DNA of 64,000 bases, taken from NCBI RefSeq assembly GCF_027319265.1, contig NZ_DAHVNP010000031.1:186001-250000 (forward strand). The letters are read 5' to 3'. Shown piece by piece: positions 17,117 to 26,574 of the stretch; the first letter of the stretch is position 1, and each line of letters opens with the position of its first letter. Under the pieces are notes generated by a model, which was not told where the DNA came from, ran no database searches, and saw only the letters and a list, made by a program, of their open reading frames with translations. The position numbers were made by a program, and so were the translations under genes. The DNA comes from Ferrimicrobium sp. (lineage in GTDB: Bacteria > Actinomycetota > Acidimicrobiia > Acidimicrobiales > Acidimicrobiaceae).

Positions 17117-18093
17117 TAATGTGGGTTGCTACCCTCGTTGAGGGCGACAGGTGCCGGCACCGCCTGCACCGCTTCGTTGACGATGCTCTCTCGGCGTACG
17201 CCACGTATCCACGCCTCGGGACTTAGTCGAATGCGATGGCCCAGTGCGGGCAGCGCCATGGCCTTCACATCCTCTGGAGTGACAAAATCTCGACCAGCTA
17301 CCGCAGCCGATGCTCGAGCGAGCAAGGCGAGTGCGATGGCCCCTCGTGGGCTCGCGCCTAACGAGACTGACGAACGATCACGCGTGTAGCGCGTGAGCGC
17401 GACGATGTAGGCGACGATCGCGTTCGAGACAAAAACCTTAGGCAGTGTTCCTCGAACCTCTTGCAGCTGTTCGCTATCGAAGATCTGTCGCACCGACGTG
17501 TTTGCCAGCCCGGTTAGCAGGTGATCGTTCACGATCTGCTCCTCATCGGTCTGGCTGGGATAGCCGATTGTGGTAGCGGCGAGGAAGCGATCGACCTGGG
17601 CCTCTGGCAGTGGGTATGTTCCTTCGAACTCGATTGGGTTCTGAGTCGCGATCACGATAAAAGGGTCCGGTAGCGGGTAGGTGACGCCATCGACGGTGAC
17701 TTGCGACTCTGCCATCGCCTCGAGCAGTGCTGACTGGGTCTTTGGCGAGGCACGATTGAGTTCGTCAGCAAGCAATATATTGGTAAATATTGGTCCCTTC
17801 CGAAACTGCATTTCCTGGTTCTTAGCATCCCAAATAGTCAGACCAATGATATCACTTGGCAGGAGATCTGGGGTGAATTGAATGCGTGCGAAACCAAGAC
17901 CCAATGTCCCCGCCAGGCTACGCGCAAGTAGTGTCTTCGCCACGCCTGGCACGTCCTCTAAAAGTACATGGCCCCCGGCAAACACCGATGCAACGACCAG
18001 CTCCACTACACTATCTTTTCCATGAATAGCATGATTCATCTCATTGATAATGTCTCGTATGGTAGCGTGATATCTCGTTATTGCTGGTTCCAA
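17116..18093 (-). CDS. MoxR-family AAA ATPase
   Basis: 325 residues. Start TTG 18093 is supported by GGAGG four bases upstream. Walker A is degenerate in the usual MoxR way (LEDVPGVAKTLLAR, residues 46-59). Walker B lies in ILLADELNRASPKTQSALLE, sensor 1 in IATQNPIEFEGTYPLPEAQ, and the C-terminal lid follows. It is coupled on both sides (overlaps of 16 bases and 1 base) with membrane proteins of the same operon, so the complex probably acts at the membrane. Confidence 0.93.
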   Translation of the reverse strand: MEPAITRYHATIRDIINEMNHAIHGKDSVVELVVASVFAGGHVLLEDVPGVAKTLLARSLAGTLGLGFARIQFTPDLLPSDIIGLTIWDAKNQEMQFRKGPIFTNILLADELNRASPKTQSALLEAMAESQVTVDGVTYPLPDPFIVIATQNPIEFEGTYPLPEAQVDRFLAATTIGYPSQTDEEQIVNDHLLTGLANTSVRQIFDSEQLQEVRGTLPKVFVSNAIVAYIVALTRYTRDRSSVSLGASPRGAIALALLARASAAVAGRDFVTPEDVKAMALPALGHRIRLSPEAWIRGVRRESIVNEAVQAVPAPVALNEGSNPH

Positions 18094-18533
18094 CTATCCT
18101 CCAGTAGTGAAAGCGCACGCTGTAGCAGATCGTCATCGAGCGCACGGGATCGGTCGACCTGTGAACTCCCTGTCGCCGAGAGAGATGTTCTCAGGTTAGT
18201 GATTTCGCTACTGGTTGACCTACGTTCGGCTGCGAAGAGAAGGTCATTCAAGATCGCGATCAAGTTCTGTGCCGCGGCTGTGTCAACGGTATAGGTGGCG
18301 AGCAAAATGTCGATGGGGTCAGGGTCAAGTGCGCGATCAAAGTTCCGCGACCGACTGCTTCCCAAGCTCCACCAGGCACGGGCCTCGAGGGGCAGCGAGG
18401 CAAGAATAAGCAGTACGCTGCTCGTGATGAGCACGGCCTGGATCGCCACCAGGGTGGAGATGATATGGAAAAAGGCAAGAGCGGCCCCCAGGGTGATGAT
18501 AGCGAGTACACCAAGGATGGTTGGATTACGCAT
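18078..18533 (-). CDS. Membrane protein in MoxR operon
   Basis: About 151 residues from ATG 18533, with two hydrophobic segments (about residues 4-55) and a soluble, helix-prone C-terminal part. The start overlaps the stop of the DUF4129 gene, and its stop overlaps the MoxR start, so the chain of overlaps is unbroken. An upstream extension to 18638 would run deep into the DUF4129 gene and is unlikely. No family recognised. Confidence 0.65.
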   Translation of the reverse strand: MRNPTILGVLAIITLGAALAFFHIISTLVAIQAVLITSSVLLILASLPLEARAWWSLGSSRSRNFDRALDPDPIDILLATYTVDTAAAQNLIAILNDLLFAAERRSTSSEITNLRTSLSATGSSQVDRSRALDDDLLQRALSLLEDSWNQQ

Positions 18534-19425
18534 AGGTCGTGGATCTCGTACAAGCGGCGTCGAAAAGCGTGATGAGCGTGTAAGCGAGTTGTCCATCCCG
18601 CTGGCTGACGCGATGATTCGAGTAACGCGCCTCCACAAACAGGTTGGCCAGTGTTTGCAGCTCTAGCGGAGGAAATGGGAGGCTTGGCGCTAGCCTGCGT
18701 ACAAATTCGATGGATGTTTCATAGCGCAAGCGCGTAAAGCCGATCTGTGCGAGGCGAGACTCCGCATACCCCCAGCAGGCAAGGATCTGATCACGGGGAT
18801 CTTCGATGGTTTCGAGCTCTTGGATTGGGCGAAGTTGTCCACCGGTACCGGGTTGGCGGGTCAATGCGTGTTCACGACCAGCATAGCTACGGCGTCGTGC
18901 GCGTTGTCGCAGGAGTCCAGCAGCACTCAACACGACCAAGATGAGGAGACCGATAACGATGGGAAGCAGGTAGTTGAAGTGAGTGGGCACCGGTACGGGT
19001 CCCTTCGCATGGAGACCTGCACTCACCCTGGGCCGTTCGATCGATGCTTGTCGATGCTTGCGTCGCGGGGCGAGCGCATAGAACAGGAACCCGAGAAAGG
19101 CTAAGAAGAAGATTGCGCCAGTGGCGATGAGTATCCGCAACCACAGCGGGAAGGTGAAGGGACTCTGTTGACTGGTGAACCAGCGGGTGCCTTGTCCTGC
19201 GTTTCGGCGCAAGGCCGCGAAGACCAGCAGACCCACACCGACGACGAAGAGAACCATCAGTGCACTGATGAGTGCACGCACGAGAGCGGTCAGCAGGACG
19301 CGGTGATCGACTCCTGTGTGCACAGCCTTGCCAGCAGTGAGGCCCTCGACGCCCGTACCAACAATGAGTATCGCGGCGACAACAAGTGCGACCCATCGCC
19401 TTCCAAGTGCTTTGGATGAGGTCAT
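18526..19425 (-). CDS. DUF4129-containing membrane protein
   Basis: 299 residues with four predicted membrane helices (about residues 12-32, 48-70, 92-115, 152-172). The C-terminal soluble region has the DUF4129 pattern DQILACWGYAESRLAQIGF and YETSIEFVRRL. DUF4129 proteins usually accompany MoxR and DUF58 or transglutaminase-like genes, as here. ATG 19425 overlaps the TGA of the preceding small gene, with GGAGG three bases before it. Confidence 0.8.
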   Translation of the reverse strand: MTSSKALGRRWVALVVAAILIVGTGVEGLTAGKAVHTGVDHRVLLTALVRALISALMVLFVVGVGLLVFAALRRNAGQGTRWFTSQQSPFTFPLWLRILIATGAIFFLAFLGFLFYALAPRRKHRQASIERPRVSAGLHAKGPVPVPTHFNYLLPIVIGLLILVVLSAAGLLRQRARRRSYAGREHALTRQPGTGGQLRPIQELETIEDPRDQILACWGYAESRLAQIGFTRLRYETSIEFVRRLAPSLPFPPLELQTLANLFVEARYSNHRVSQRDGQLAYTLITLFDAACTRSTTYA

Positions 19426-19628
19426 TGGCCTCCCTCATGGCGCTCGAGACGTCGTACTGCCTCTTCGAGCTCTCGGAGGATGGCTCGCGAGTGCGCCCCA
19501 ACCTGGCGCAATGGTTGCGCGGGAGACTCCTGCTTGTGGGCAAGCAGCTGGCGCTCGATCTTCTCCACCCGCGCGGCTAGTTCCTGATAGGTCGAGGTTA
19601 AGGACCGCAACTCATTCGCGTCAGACAT
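19422..19628 (-). CDS. Small coiled-coil protein heading the MoxR operon
   Basis: 68 residues, almost wholly helical. A heptad-like stretch (YQELAARVEKIERQLLAHK) and a second one (RAILRELEEAVRRLERHE) flank a short linker. GGGAG precedes ATG 19628 at a suitable distance. The stop overlaps the start of the DUF4129 gene (ATGA). It has no membrane segment; it could be an adaptor in the MoxR complex, which is a guess from position. Confidence 0.65.
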   Translation of the reverse strand: MSDANELRSLTSTYQELAARVEKIERQLLAHKQESPAQPLRQVGAHSRAILRELEEAVRRLERHEGGQ

Positions 19629-19751
19629 TGATTCTCCCTCGTAAGCACGAAACGACCTATGGTAACGATATCACGTTACCCAGCGACGATCCATTGATGA
19701 CCGATCGAAGGCACGACCGCATATCCCAGCATAGGTCGGCCGTCATCGATC

Positions 19752-20396
19752 CTACGAAGGTTCTGCCGCCACTGGTTGTACTTGAATGGTGCCACATTTG
19801 AGAGCCTGTACGGTGCCGCCAAAGGCTTGTATGGTCCCTGCCGGACCGGTAAGCGTGAGGTAGTGATAATCATTGGGTGGGGTGATCTCTAGCGCGGATG
19901 AGGTCGGACAAGACTCGTTACCGTACCCAGTTGCATTGGCGAACTGCATCATGAATGCGACCTTTGCATCATGGGCAAGCTTCACCGTCTTTTCGCTCGC
20001 TGGAGTTCGAACCACTCGGGTCGTCAACTTGGCGCCGCCTGTACCGAGAAGCTGAAGCCCAGGATAGCCGTACAAGGTGCAGGTGTTGTTGCCCGTATTC
20101 ACCAGGGTATAGGTACGAATGGTGCTGCCCGCAGCACCCTCTACGGATACCATATGCGCCACCAGATTGGCTGACCGACAACGTCCTCCTCGATCCGCGG
20201 TCGAGGTATCGGTTGACTTCGTCGTTTTGTTGCTGGCCTTTGAGGAGTTCGTTTTACTCGTTGCACTTTGTGAAGTCGATGTCGGCTTCGATGAGGAGCC
20301 GCAGGCTGATAGCGTGAGGCCAGCGGTCAAGACAACAGTGGCACCGATAAGCGTTGGGCGTCGTAGGCCGGTCCTTAATCCCCAGGTTCTCTTCAT
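19752..20396 (-). CDS. Lipoprotein with DUF4232-like domain
   Basis: 214 residues. AGGAG stands five bases before ATG 20396. A signal peptide ends in the lipobox LSAC (Cys about 32), followed by a low-complexity Ser/Thr/Lys linker (about 33-68). The mature domain contains VEGAAGSTIRTYTLVNTGN and CTLYGYPGLQLLG, which is the DUF4232 pattern found in actinobacterial secreted proteins. It should be anchored to the outer face of the membrane. Function unknown. It is preceded by a long gene-poor stretch. Confidence 0.8.
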   Translation of the reverse strand: MKRTWGLRTGLRRPTLIGATVVLTAGLTLSACGSSSKPTSTSQSATSKTNSSKASNKTTKSTDTSTADRGGRCRSANLVAHMVSVEGAAGSTIRTYTLVNTGNNTCTLYGYPGLQLLGTGGAKLTTRVVRTPASEKTVKLAHDAKVAFMMQFANATGYGNESCPTSSALEITPPNDYHYLTLTGPAGTIQAFGGTVQALKCGTIQVQPVAAEPS

Positions 20397-21167
20397 ATCG
20401 ACTCCTCTCGCTTGGCCAACAGGGCACGTCCGAGGTTTCTTGACATCCGAACCACCCTAGGGTTTCTTGTCATTGGATCGGATCGCGCCGCCTAAAACCT
20501 AACTCCATGCTAGGCATTTCCCGCCACTTCCGCCGACACCTAGCTGCTTGTCTCCGGCATCTACCAGACTAGTGGGAATGGAAACTTCTACGAAGATCTA
20601 TCGTCATCACGTGTTGTACCCAGCTGAGAGCAGACCTGGAAGGCAACGTCGTCGGGCAAGCGGTGGTGTCACGGTGCGTTGGTGAAGGCTACGGCCACGG
20701 CATGGGCGGGAAAGGCCAGTCAAAGCGATCGCCTGGGAGTCTTGCCGTACCAGTGACCGTTGCACCAGTAACGGTCGGGCGGGTCTTAAGGATCGCTGTT
20801 ATCGGATGCGTGGGTCCGGGTCCAGTGGGCCTGTCCGAGCACTGGCCACTGGCTACTGTCGCGGATGGCCGCGACTTGACCGGTCTCGCAACCGTTGCAC
20901 TGCACGCAAAGTTGTTGTGATCCATCGCATTGCCAAGATCGGATAAGGTGCATAGGCGCTGGCTATCGCTTGCAGGCGATGGCGAGCGTGCGATACCGTC
21001 GTTCTTGCTTATGGCTCCCATGAGCACCACCTCGATCACACCGAAAGGGCGGTAACAGCCATGCAATCCTAGCCGCGATATTACCCATCTGAAGCGAGCC
21101 CGGTCCTGGCGCACCGTACCACCGTTTGTTCACGGATAGAATTGCTACTAGAGCACCGTGAAGTTGG
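20397..21167. other. Gene-poor stretch between DUF4232 lipoprotein and YwaF-like gene
   Basis: About 770 bases. Short frames exist on both strands, but none has a good start or recognised protein. An imperfect 15-base duplication is seen at about 20750-20780 (ACCAGTGACCGTTGC then ACCAGTAACGGTCGG). An inverted repeat, GCTATCGC/GCGATGGC, lies near 20963-20984. The stretch may hold the promoter of the lipoprotein gene or decayed coding sequence. Confidence 0.4.
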
Positions 21168-21911
21168 GTGGAGATGACGCCAGACACGTTGGATTGCTAC
21201 CTTGGTGGAATTGGCCTTGCCATCATTGTGACCGTCGCCACCTGTCGTGTTGCGCGCACCGATCCTGGCGGCAAAGGAATCATAATCTCCCGAGTACTCG
21301 CCATCCTTCTCCTGGCAAAAGGTGCGTTGTGGTTTTATACAATCTTCACCGATGGACCTTGGCATGCGAGCTACGGGCTTCCCCTCTACCTCTGTGATTT
21401 TGCGGTCTTTGTTGCGGCAGCTGCCTGCTGGTGGCGCACTCCGCTCCTGGTTGAGGTCACCTATTTCTGGGCACTAGCGGGTGTGGTCCAGGCATTGATC
21501 ACGCCCGATCTACCACGCACCCTCTCTCACTTACTGGTCTTTCAGTACACCTTTGGTCATCTCGCCGTGGTTGCAGCTGCTATCTACCTAGTCGTTGGAC
21601 TCAAGATCTACCCTCGACGCTTCGCTATCGTCAAGGTCTATGGGGTTACGCTACTCTTCACCGCTGGTACCGGATTGATCGATTGGCTCACCGGTGGCAA
21701 CTACATGTTCCTGCGAAGGACGCCACACTCTTGGAGTATTCTCAACCTCTTCGGACCGTGGCCTTGGTACATCGTCGTTGCAGGGCTCGTTGCTGTTGTC
21801 TTCTTCCTCGTTCTCAATCTCCCCTTCTGGTGGATGCGCAGAGAAGAGGCCGGTGTTCCAACGCAGAAAATGACGGTCAGCCCAGCCTCTGTCCGAGAGG
21901 GCCCGAGATAG
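21168..21911 (+). CDS. YwaF/TIGR02206-like integral membrane protein
   Basis: 247 residues with about seven predicted membrane helices. Features of the family are visible: GLPLYLCDFAVFVAA (about residue 70), a central HLAVVAAAIYLVVG region, GGNYMFLRRTP, and LFGPWPWYIV near the C-terminus. Function is unknown. The start is GTG 21168 or ATG 21174; neither has a well-spaced ribosome site. Confidence 0.75.
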   Translation: MEMTPDTLDCYLGGIGLAIIVTVATCRVARTDPGGKGIIISRVLAILLLAKGALWFYTIFTDGPWHASYGLPLYLCDFAVFVAAAACWWRTPLLVEVTYFWALAGVVQALITPDLPRTLSHLLVFQYTFGHLAVVAAAIYLVVGLKIYPRRFAIVKVYGVTLLFTAGTGLIDWLTGGNYMFLRRTPHSWSILNLFGPWPWYIVVAGLVAVVFFLVLNLPFWWMRREEAGVPTQKMTVSPASVREGPR

Positions 21912-22026
21912 CCGCGCCTCGCAAAACGGAGCCCCGAAGCTATATCGTGATAATCAGGTTGTGCTGATCGATTTGGTTAGTCATGAGTTGGAGCACGCGC
22001 TACACTGGGGGTGTTACGGAGGTGGG

Positions 22027-22203
22027 GTGCAGCCAAGTGAGCCTACAAGAACCTGGAGTGGTCGCGCAATTGCAATTGCGTTGGTGGTTGCCATCCTTGT
22101 GGTGACGTTGCCCATTATCATTCTTGTCGTTACCGCCAAGCCGGTCCATTCTGGTGGGTCGATAGCCCAACAAAGTATCAGTATCGTCGGTCGACAGTTC
22201 TAG
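22027..22203 (+). CDS. Small single-span membrane protein
   Basis: 58 residues from GTG 22027, which has GGAGG four bases upstream; the frame is open further back to 21961 but without a site. One hydrophobic helix spans about residues 14-37, flanked by a Trp/Arg-rich N-terminus and a short polar tail. No family recognised. Confidence rests on the ribosome site and the clean membrane segment. Confidence 0.5.
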   Translation: MQPSEPTRTWSGRAIAIALVVAILVVTLPIIILVVTAKPVHSGGSIAQQSISIVGRQF

Positions 22204-22270
22204 GATGGACATGGGCCGATTGCTCGTTCCTCAGACGGGGAAAAGGGCGGCCGTCCCTCTGGCAATGTTG

Positions 22271-23047
22271 TTACTGAAATACATAGGGCTCATCGCTCCG
22301 GAGGGAGATATGTTTCCTCACAAAGAGGAGAACCTTGGCGATACTCGCACCTAGTATATAAGCGACTGGCAGGCTAATAATCGAGGCGAACACCCATGGA
22401 TTGTGGTAATAATAACGTAGTGTTCCAGCAAACGCTATCCACAACGCTAGGGTGTACAAGTAGGGGCCAGGAGCATTCCGGGCCGCGAAAAGGGCTGAGC
22501 GATCACGAACATCGGTGAGAAGAAGATGAATCTTAGAAGTAGGATCAACTGTCGCTGCAATGTTTCCATCCTTACTCATCCTCTTGCAGTCGTGGATCAC
22601 GCGGATAGTGAACATACAGGGGTGTCCATGAGCCTGACGGATAAGATCAGCAAGTCCTGCCATCCGTGACATAAGAGCGAACCCGTAGAGTAGGTCTACG
22701 TCATCGACTAGCTGCGCCATCGCAAAGCGATGCGACGCACTGGCACCAAAGGAATAGGTCACGATCTCGTCCCACCCGGGATAGAAATCGTGCTCGTTCG
22801 CCAACAAGGTTTCTAGCAGGCCTCGATCTTCGGTGAGGAAACGATCGAGAAGCTCGCCGGTTATCCCAACACGGTTGAGGGTGTCGCGAATCGGCGATCT
22901 TCCAACGGCGAGCATCGCCTGCAGCACGTGGATGACAGTAGTGTTTTGATATCCTCCGCCGTCCGATAATGATGCAGCGAATTCGAGGATTTCCTGTGCG
23001 CGAACCGACACGCCCCTGCCTGCGGCTCGGGACTGGCTGTTGGTCAT
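22271..23047 (-). CDS. Clp-N-like domain protein with C-terminal membrane helices
   Basis: 258 residues. AAGGAG lies seven bases before ATG 23047. Residues about 14-70 (VSVRAQEILEFAASLSDGGG, then TVIHVLQAMLAVG and RDTLNRVGITGELLDRFL) resemble the first repeat of the Clp N-terminal domain, and a second helical repeat is plausible at about 105-145. Residues about 195-245 contain two membrane helices. No AAA ATPase module is present. The likely topology puts the Clp-N-like part in the cytoplasm. The domain call is by pattern and needs a profile search. The neighbour at 23272-24018 runs in the same direction. Confidence 0.6.
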   Translation of the reverse strand: MTNSQSRAAGRGVSVRAQEILEFAASLSDGGGYQNTTVIHVLQAMLAVGRSPIRDTLNRVGITGELLDRFLTEDRGLLETLLANEHDFYPGWDEIVTYSFGASASHRFAMAQLVDDVDLLYGFALMSRMAGLADLIRQAHGHPCMFTIRVIHDCKRMSKDGNIAATVDPTSKIHLLLTDVRDRSALFAARNAPGPYLYTLALWIAFAGTLRYYYHNPWVFASIISLPVAYILGASIAKVLLFVRKHISLRSDEPYVFQ

Positions 23048-23271
23048 GGTGCGCTCCTTTGTGGTCCATGAGACTCTATGAGAATCACAGGCTAACTCCT
23101 GTGATCATAGGCCATTGATGCCCCAGGACGCGGTGGTGGGTCTGCGGCAGTAGCTACCTCCATCCAATTGGGGCTGACGATATGCTCCCTGGTGGCTTCC
23201 GGTTCTTCAACGGTGGAGCCGTTACACCGGCTTGTTGGGTCACTGTAGCGCTCCTAGCAGGCGATAACCGA

Positions 23272-24018
23272 TCACGTTTGGTCACGACAGAGCCGAAGGT
23301 CGATCAGTTGCCCTCCCGAAGCATCGAAAACGCGGTGCCGTCTGAGTACCCTCCTTCCGGTATCGAAATCGGCTTGCACTCGTGTTGCGTACGGAACCAT
23401 GGCTATATCGGCCCAGCGACAGTAGGGCACCGGGGGCTGTTGGGCCACCGTATCCAGATCGAAGGCGTCGGCCTCGAAGATGAGGGCCAACGTTACATCC
23501 TCGTCGGATCTCATTGCGCACGAGAATGGCAACCCGAGCCCTAACTTCCTCGCCTTTGGTAGCACGACGAAACTCGCCAAATCGTATAGAAGTCCCCCAA
23601 TCGTATCACTTGGACGTTGACCGTGAATGGGAAACTGAACCATGTCCCCATCACTATCCTCGGCGCGAACGATTCCTTCCCACGAGGTACGGATCTGGAT
23701 TGAATGGAAAGCGTCGAACTGCTGGGCACGAGTGAGAGGCTTCTGCTTTTGTCGAGTCAACAGCCAGTGGGCGGAGGCTATGCCCAGGCGTACTGGTGCA
23801 AGAACACCTAGGATAACTTGCTCCTTGGTGAGCGGCTGCGACGCGCGCTGCCGAGCTCGCCAGGCCATGAACTCCACCAGCATCGAATCGAGGGCCAGAC
23901 GGTCGATCTCGAGATCATACGAGAGCGTGAGTTCTCGTCCAACGAGTGACATCTCCATGAGTTCGTGACGGATATCGTCTGGGACTCGCGGTTCCCCCCT
24001 CTGGTAGTGCTCGACCAT
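23272..24018 (-). CDS. Hypothetical protein upstream of Clp-N-like gene
   Basis: 248 residues. GAGGA is placed close before ATG 24018. No signal peptide or clear membrane helix is present. The first half is helical (RHELMEMSLVGRELTLSYDL, then LTKEQVILGVLAPVRLGIAS), and the second half looks beta-rich. No family recognised. A gap of 224 bases separates it from the Clp-N-like gene, so co-transcription is uncertain. Confidence 0.6.
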   Translation of the reverse strand: MVEHYQRGEPRVPDDIRHELMEMSLVGRELTLSYDLEIDRLALDSMLVEFMAWRARQRASQPLTKEQVILGVLAPVRLGIASAHWLLTRQKQKPLTRAQQFDAFHSIQIRTSWEGIVRAEDSDGDMVQFPIHGQRPSDTIGGLLYDLASFVVLPKARKLGLGLPFSCAMRSDEDVTLALIFEADAFDLDTVAQQPPVPYCRWADIAMVPYATRVQADFDTGRRVLRRHRVFDASGGQLIDLRLCRDQT

Positions 24019-24307
24019 TGTTCCTCATTTTCTGCGCTAGACTGGCAAGGTCCGCTTCCTCCGCGCACCGGTTGCGGCTATGAAGTCGATGCTACATACC
24101 ATCCTCAGTACCGGTATAGATTGCCTAAGGAATGGTGTAGATGTCACCATATTTTCACAAGACGCAGGACCTGCTCGGTGCAAGAGTATTTGAGGCCCAT
24201 TGTTGCCTAGAGACCCGATGTGGGAACGAAGATAATCAGTTGGCATCCGAGTTTGATCAGCCAAGGACAACCTCGATGATATCTTGTGTACAGTTCGTGG
24301 ATCCTCT

Positions 24308-24736
24308 TCACGTTTCATAGATCACAACCCGCCATTCAGTTTTCTTGCTAGCCGTCCATTCCAGCTTTTGTCCACTGAGCAGATCCACTGGTACCTCCGT
24401 CGAGAAGAATGTTTTGGCCCGTTTACCGCACTCAGGCTGAGAGGTTAGCATCTTTCCAGCAGTCTCAAATCGGATTCCCCCTGGGCCCTCGCATTCCCAT
24501 TCAATGACGACTGGCTTTCGGATTGCTCCTAGACGGTTCCACATCTCCGAGGCATCTCCGTGCCCAGCATCTCTTACTGTTCGCATCGCACTACTAGGTA
24601 CGGCCGGCAGCAACGGTAAATTCACGGTGTTCTTGGTGGCTACCGGCTTTGTCCCACAGGAACACAGTACAAGTGCCAATATGGTGATGGATACCGAAAC
24701 GAGTATGGAGCGATGTTGGACTGCCTGACCCTTCAC
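24308..24736 (-). CDS. Putative small lipoprotein
   Basis: About 142 residues from GTG 24736; the frame continues upstream to 24844 but the signal peptide begins only here. A hydrophobic stretch (ILVSVSITILALVL) ends in a lipobox-like LCSC. The mature part has two further cysteines (WECEGPGG and PECGKR) that could pair, and ends VPVDLLSGQKLEWTASKK. No family recognised. The bases between 24019 and 24307 hold no convincing gene. Confidence 0.55.
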   Translation of the reverse strand: MKGQAVQHRSILVSVSITILALVLCSCGTKPVATKNTVNLPLLPAVPSSAMRTVRDAGHGDASEMWNRLGAIRKPVVIEWECEGPGGIRFETAGKMLTSQPECGKRAKTFFSTEVPVDLLSGQKLEWTASKKTEWRVVIYET

Positions 24737-25615
24737 GATACTTGGTGAGTGCTCCTGGTACACGTTCTTTTCTACCCTTCGTATCCTCTGCCACCCATCT
24801 CTGGTTATGGCAGCCGACCTTGTTGGCAATGCCTCCACGTCCAACTACGAACGTACTAGATCATCGCGACGCTTGCACACCATCATCCGGTAGTTCCAAA
24901 AATTTAGTTTCTAGCAGGCGCTTGGGGAGGCTCAGTCTGAGAGTGCTCGTTGACGAGTGAAAGTGTGCGTCAGGCGTGCTCATAGCTGGGAATTCTCTGC
25001 TTGTGGATGTAGGAGGCCATGAAGTATATCAAGACAATTGCTACGTAATTGTAGTCTTCCGGTTCGCTAATCCCAACCCTTCTAGCATGGATAAGGTGGA
25101 GAGGGTCTGCATAGTGCGTTAGGGGAGACCTCCTTTGCCCGTCGTGCCTTCCCGATAGAACAGAGGCCTGGTGGGAGGTCAAACCCTCGTCATTGTTGTG
25201 GTGATCGACCAGCACGAGGGGTCGGTTTGGCCGGATCATCGCGATCTATCCAAAGGCAGAACCGTGTCCCGTATCGTGAGTAATTTCCACGCCTACACAT
25301 CGAAGCAGTAGCTCCACCTTGCAGGGTCTTTATTCTCGGTAGCGTGACGCAGCGGTAGGGGATGTGGATCACTCCAGATGGTGCTAGGGATAGAATTCGC
25401 CTACTTCTTGGAAGGCCTGTCGTATTCGGTACGCCGTGAACACGAGTAACGATTGTCGTCGCCAGTGAACGACGTCGATGAGCTACCTGGGACCAATGGA
25501 TGTGCACTTCGAGGAGGGAGAGCTGGAATTAGGGCTACTTCGGTACTCCACGACGGCAGCCTTGCGCCGTGAGAACCTGATGCCACAGGCAATCATTGAT
25601 TGTCCTGCGAACCCT
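24737..25615. other. Gene-poor stretch
   Basis: About 880 bases with only short frames on both strands. The minus-strand frame 24970-25239 ends in a hydrophobic stretch (NYVAIVLIYFMASYIHK) but has no credible start and matches nothing I know. AGGAGG at about 25007-25012 precedes only a nine-codon frame. The region may be decayed DNA. Confidence 0.4.
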
Positions 25616-26467
25616 CTACATCGGCGAAGGGAGGTCATTCGGTAGTTGTACAATGGGAACGGGACTGTTTACTACAACCGGGTGCAGGCTGTCAAGATGT
25701 TTTGTCATCCAAGCAGCCAGAGCAGCACGTTGATTATGGATAGAACCCCCAGGTGCGTACTGGTCTCCGGCAATCTTCTTTCTCATCTCTGTGGTTGTAA
25801 GCGCATCGCGGAGAAGATGGACGGCTTCCGGAGAGATAAAACTCTGTTTCGCAGTTTGACCACTGGGCAGCGACGGCGGTGGTGAACCCGCTACCAAGTA
25901 CCCATGGTAGTTTTTCTGCGCCTGTTGGAGCGCAGTGGAATACGGTACCATTTGATTCGTCTTCGCCGCGTATTGTAAGAGCATCACATCCAGCGTTGCA
26001 CTAGCAACGGCCTGCAATGAGTAGGACCTTGAAGACTGTTCGATTGACGTAACGACAGTCGTCTCAATCGTCGACATGCTCATCGACGGCGATACACGAC
26101 TAACCAGATCGTTCACTTCGAAGCCATGCATCATTTGACCGATACCTGATGCAGATTCTGTATATCTCCCGTCGCTGACGGCGATGCCCTGGGCGGCTAT
26201 TAGGGCGGCATCGGCTGATTGTGATGGCAACTTCGCCTAGGCCTGCTGGACTACCGCTGCGACCGCACCGCCCGGAACCGGTGAGGTTGGCTGTGATGGC
26301 GAAACGTCGCTCGATACCCGGTGACTATGGGCAACTGCTTGTTGTCGAGCCCCGCCTTCGATACTGACATAAGCAGCCAGCGCCCCAACACCTATGCAGG
26401 CGCCGACAGTCAGCATCACTACGCGCGAGCGCAACCGACGTGCATCGCGACCTGCGTTCTTGCCCAT
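25616..26467 (-). pseudogene. Membrane-anchored extracytoplasmic protein interrupted by one in-frame TAG
   Basis: Two open frames (26237-26467, 76 residues, and 25616-26230) are in the same phase and separated only by a TAG at 26237-26239 plus two codons. Read through, they make one protein of 283 residues. It has a basic start (MGKNAGRDARRLRSR), a membrane helix at about 17-37, a Ser/Pro/Thr/Val-rich linker, and a helical extracytoplasmic domain with a Pro-rich segment (AGSPPPSLPSGQ). No family recognised. The amber could be a recent CAG-to-TAG mutation or a programmed readthrough site. The second half has no strong start of its own. Confidence 0.6.
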
Positions 26468-26574
26468 TTGTCACCACCCAAAAATCATGCTGTCTGCTTT
26501 AGGTATTACCGTTGACCGTGAATTGCTTCATCTTCAATAACTCAATAGTAGTCGCGAACTGCACCGAATTCAAG

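Noticed and set aside
20689-21114. 141-residue minus-strand frame in a gene-poor stretch
   Set aside because: No ribosome site and no recognisable protein features; the plus-strand frame 20663-20920 is equally weak.
24037-24318. 93-residue minus-strand frame overlapping the end of the small lipoprotein gene
   Set aside because: Its ATG overlaps the stop, but composition is not protein-like and there is no ribosome site.
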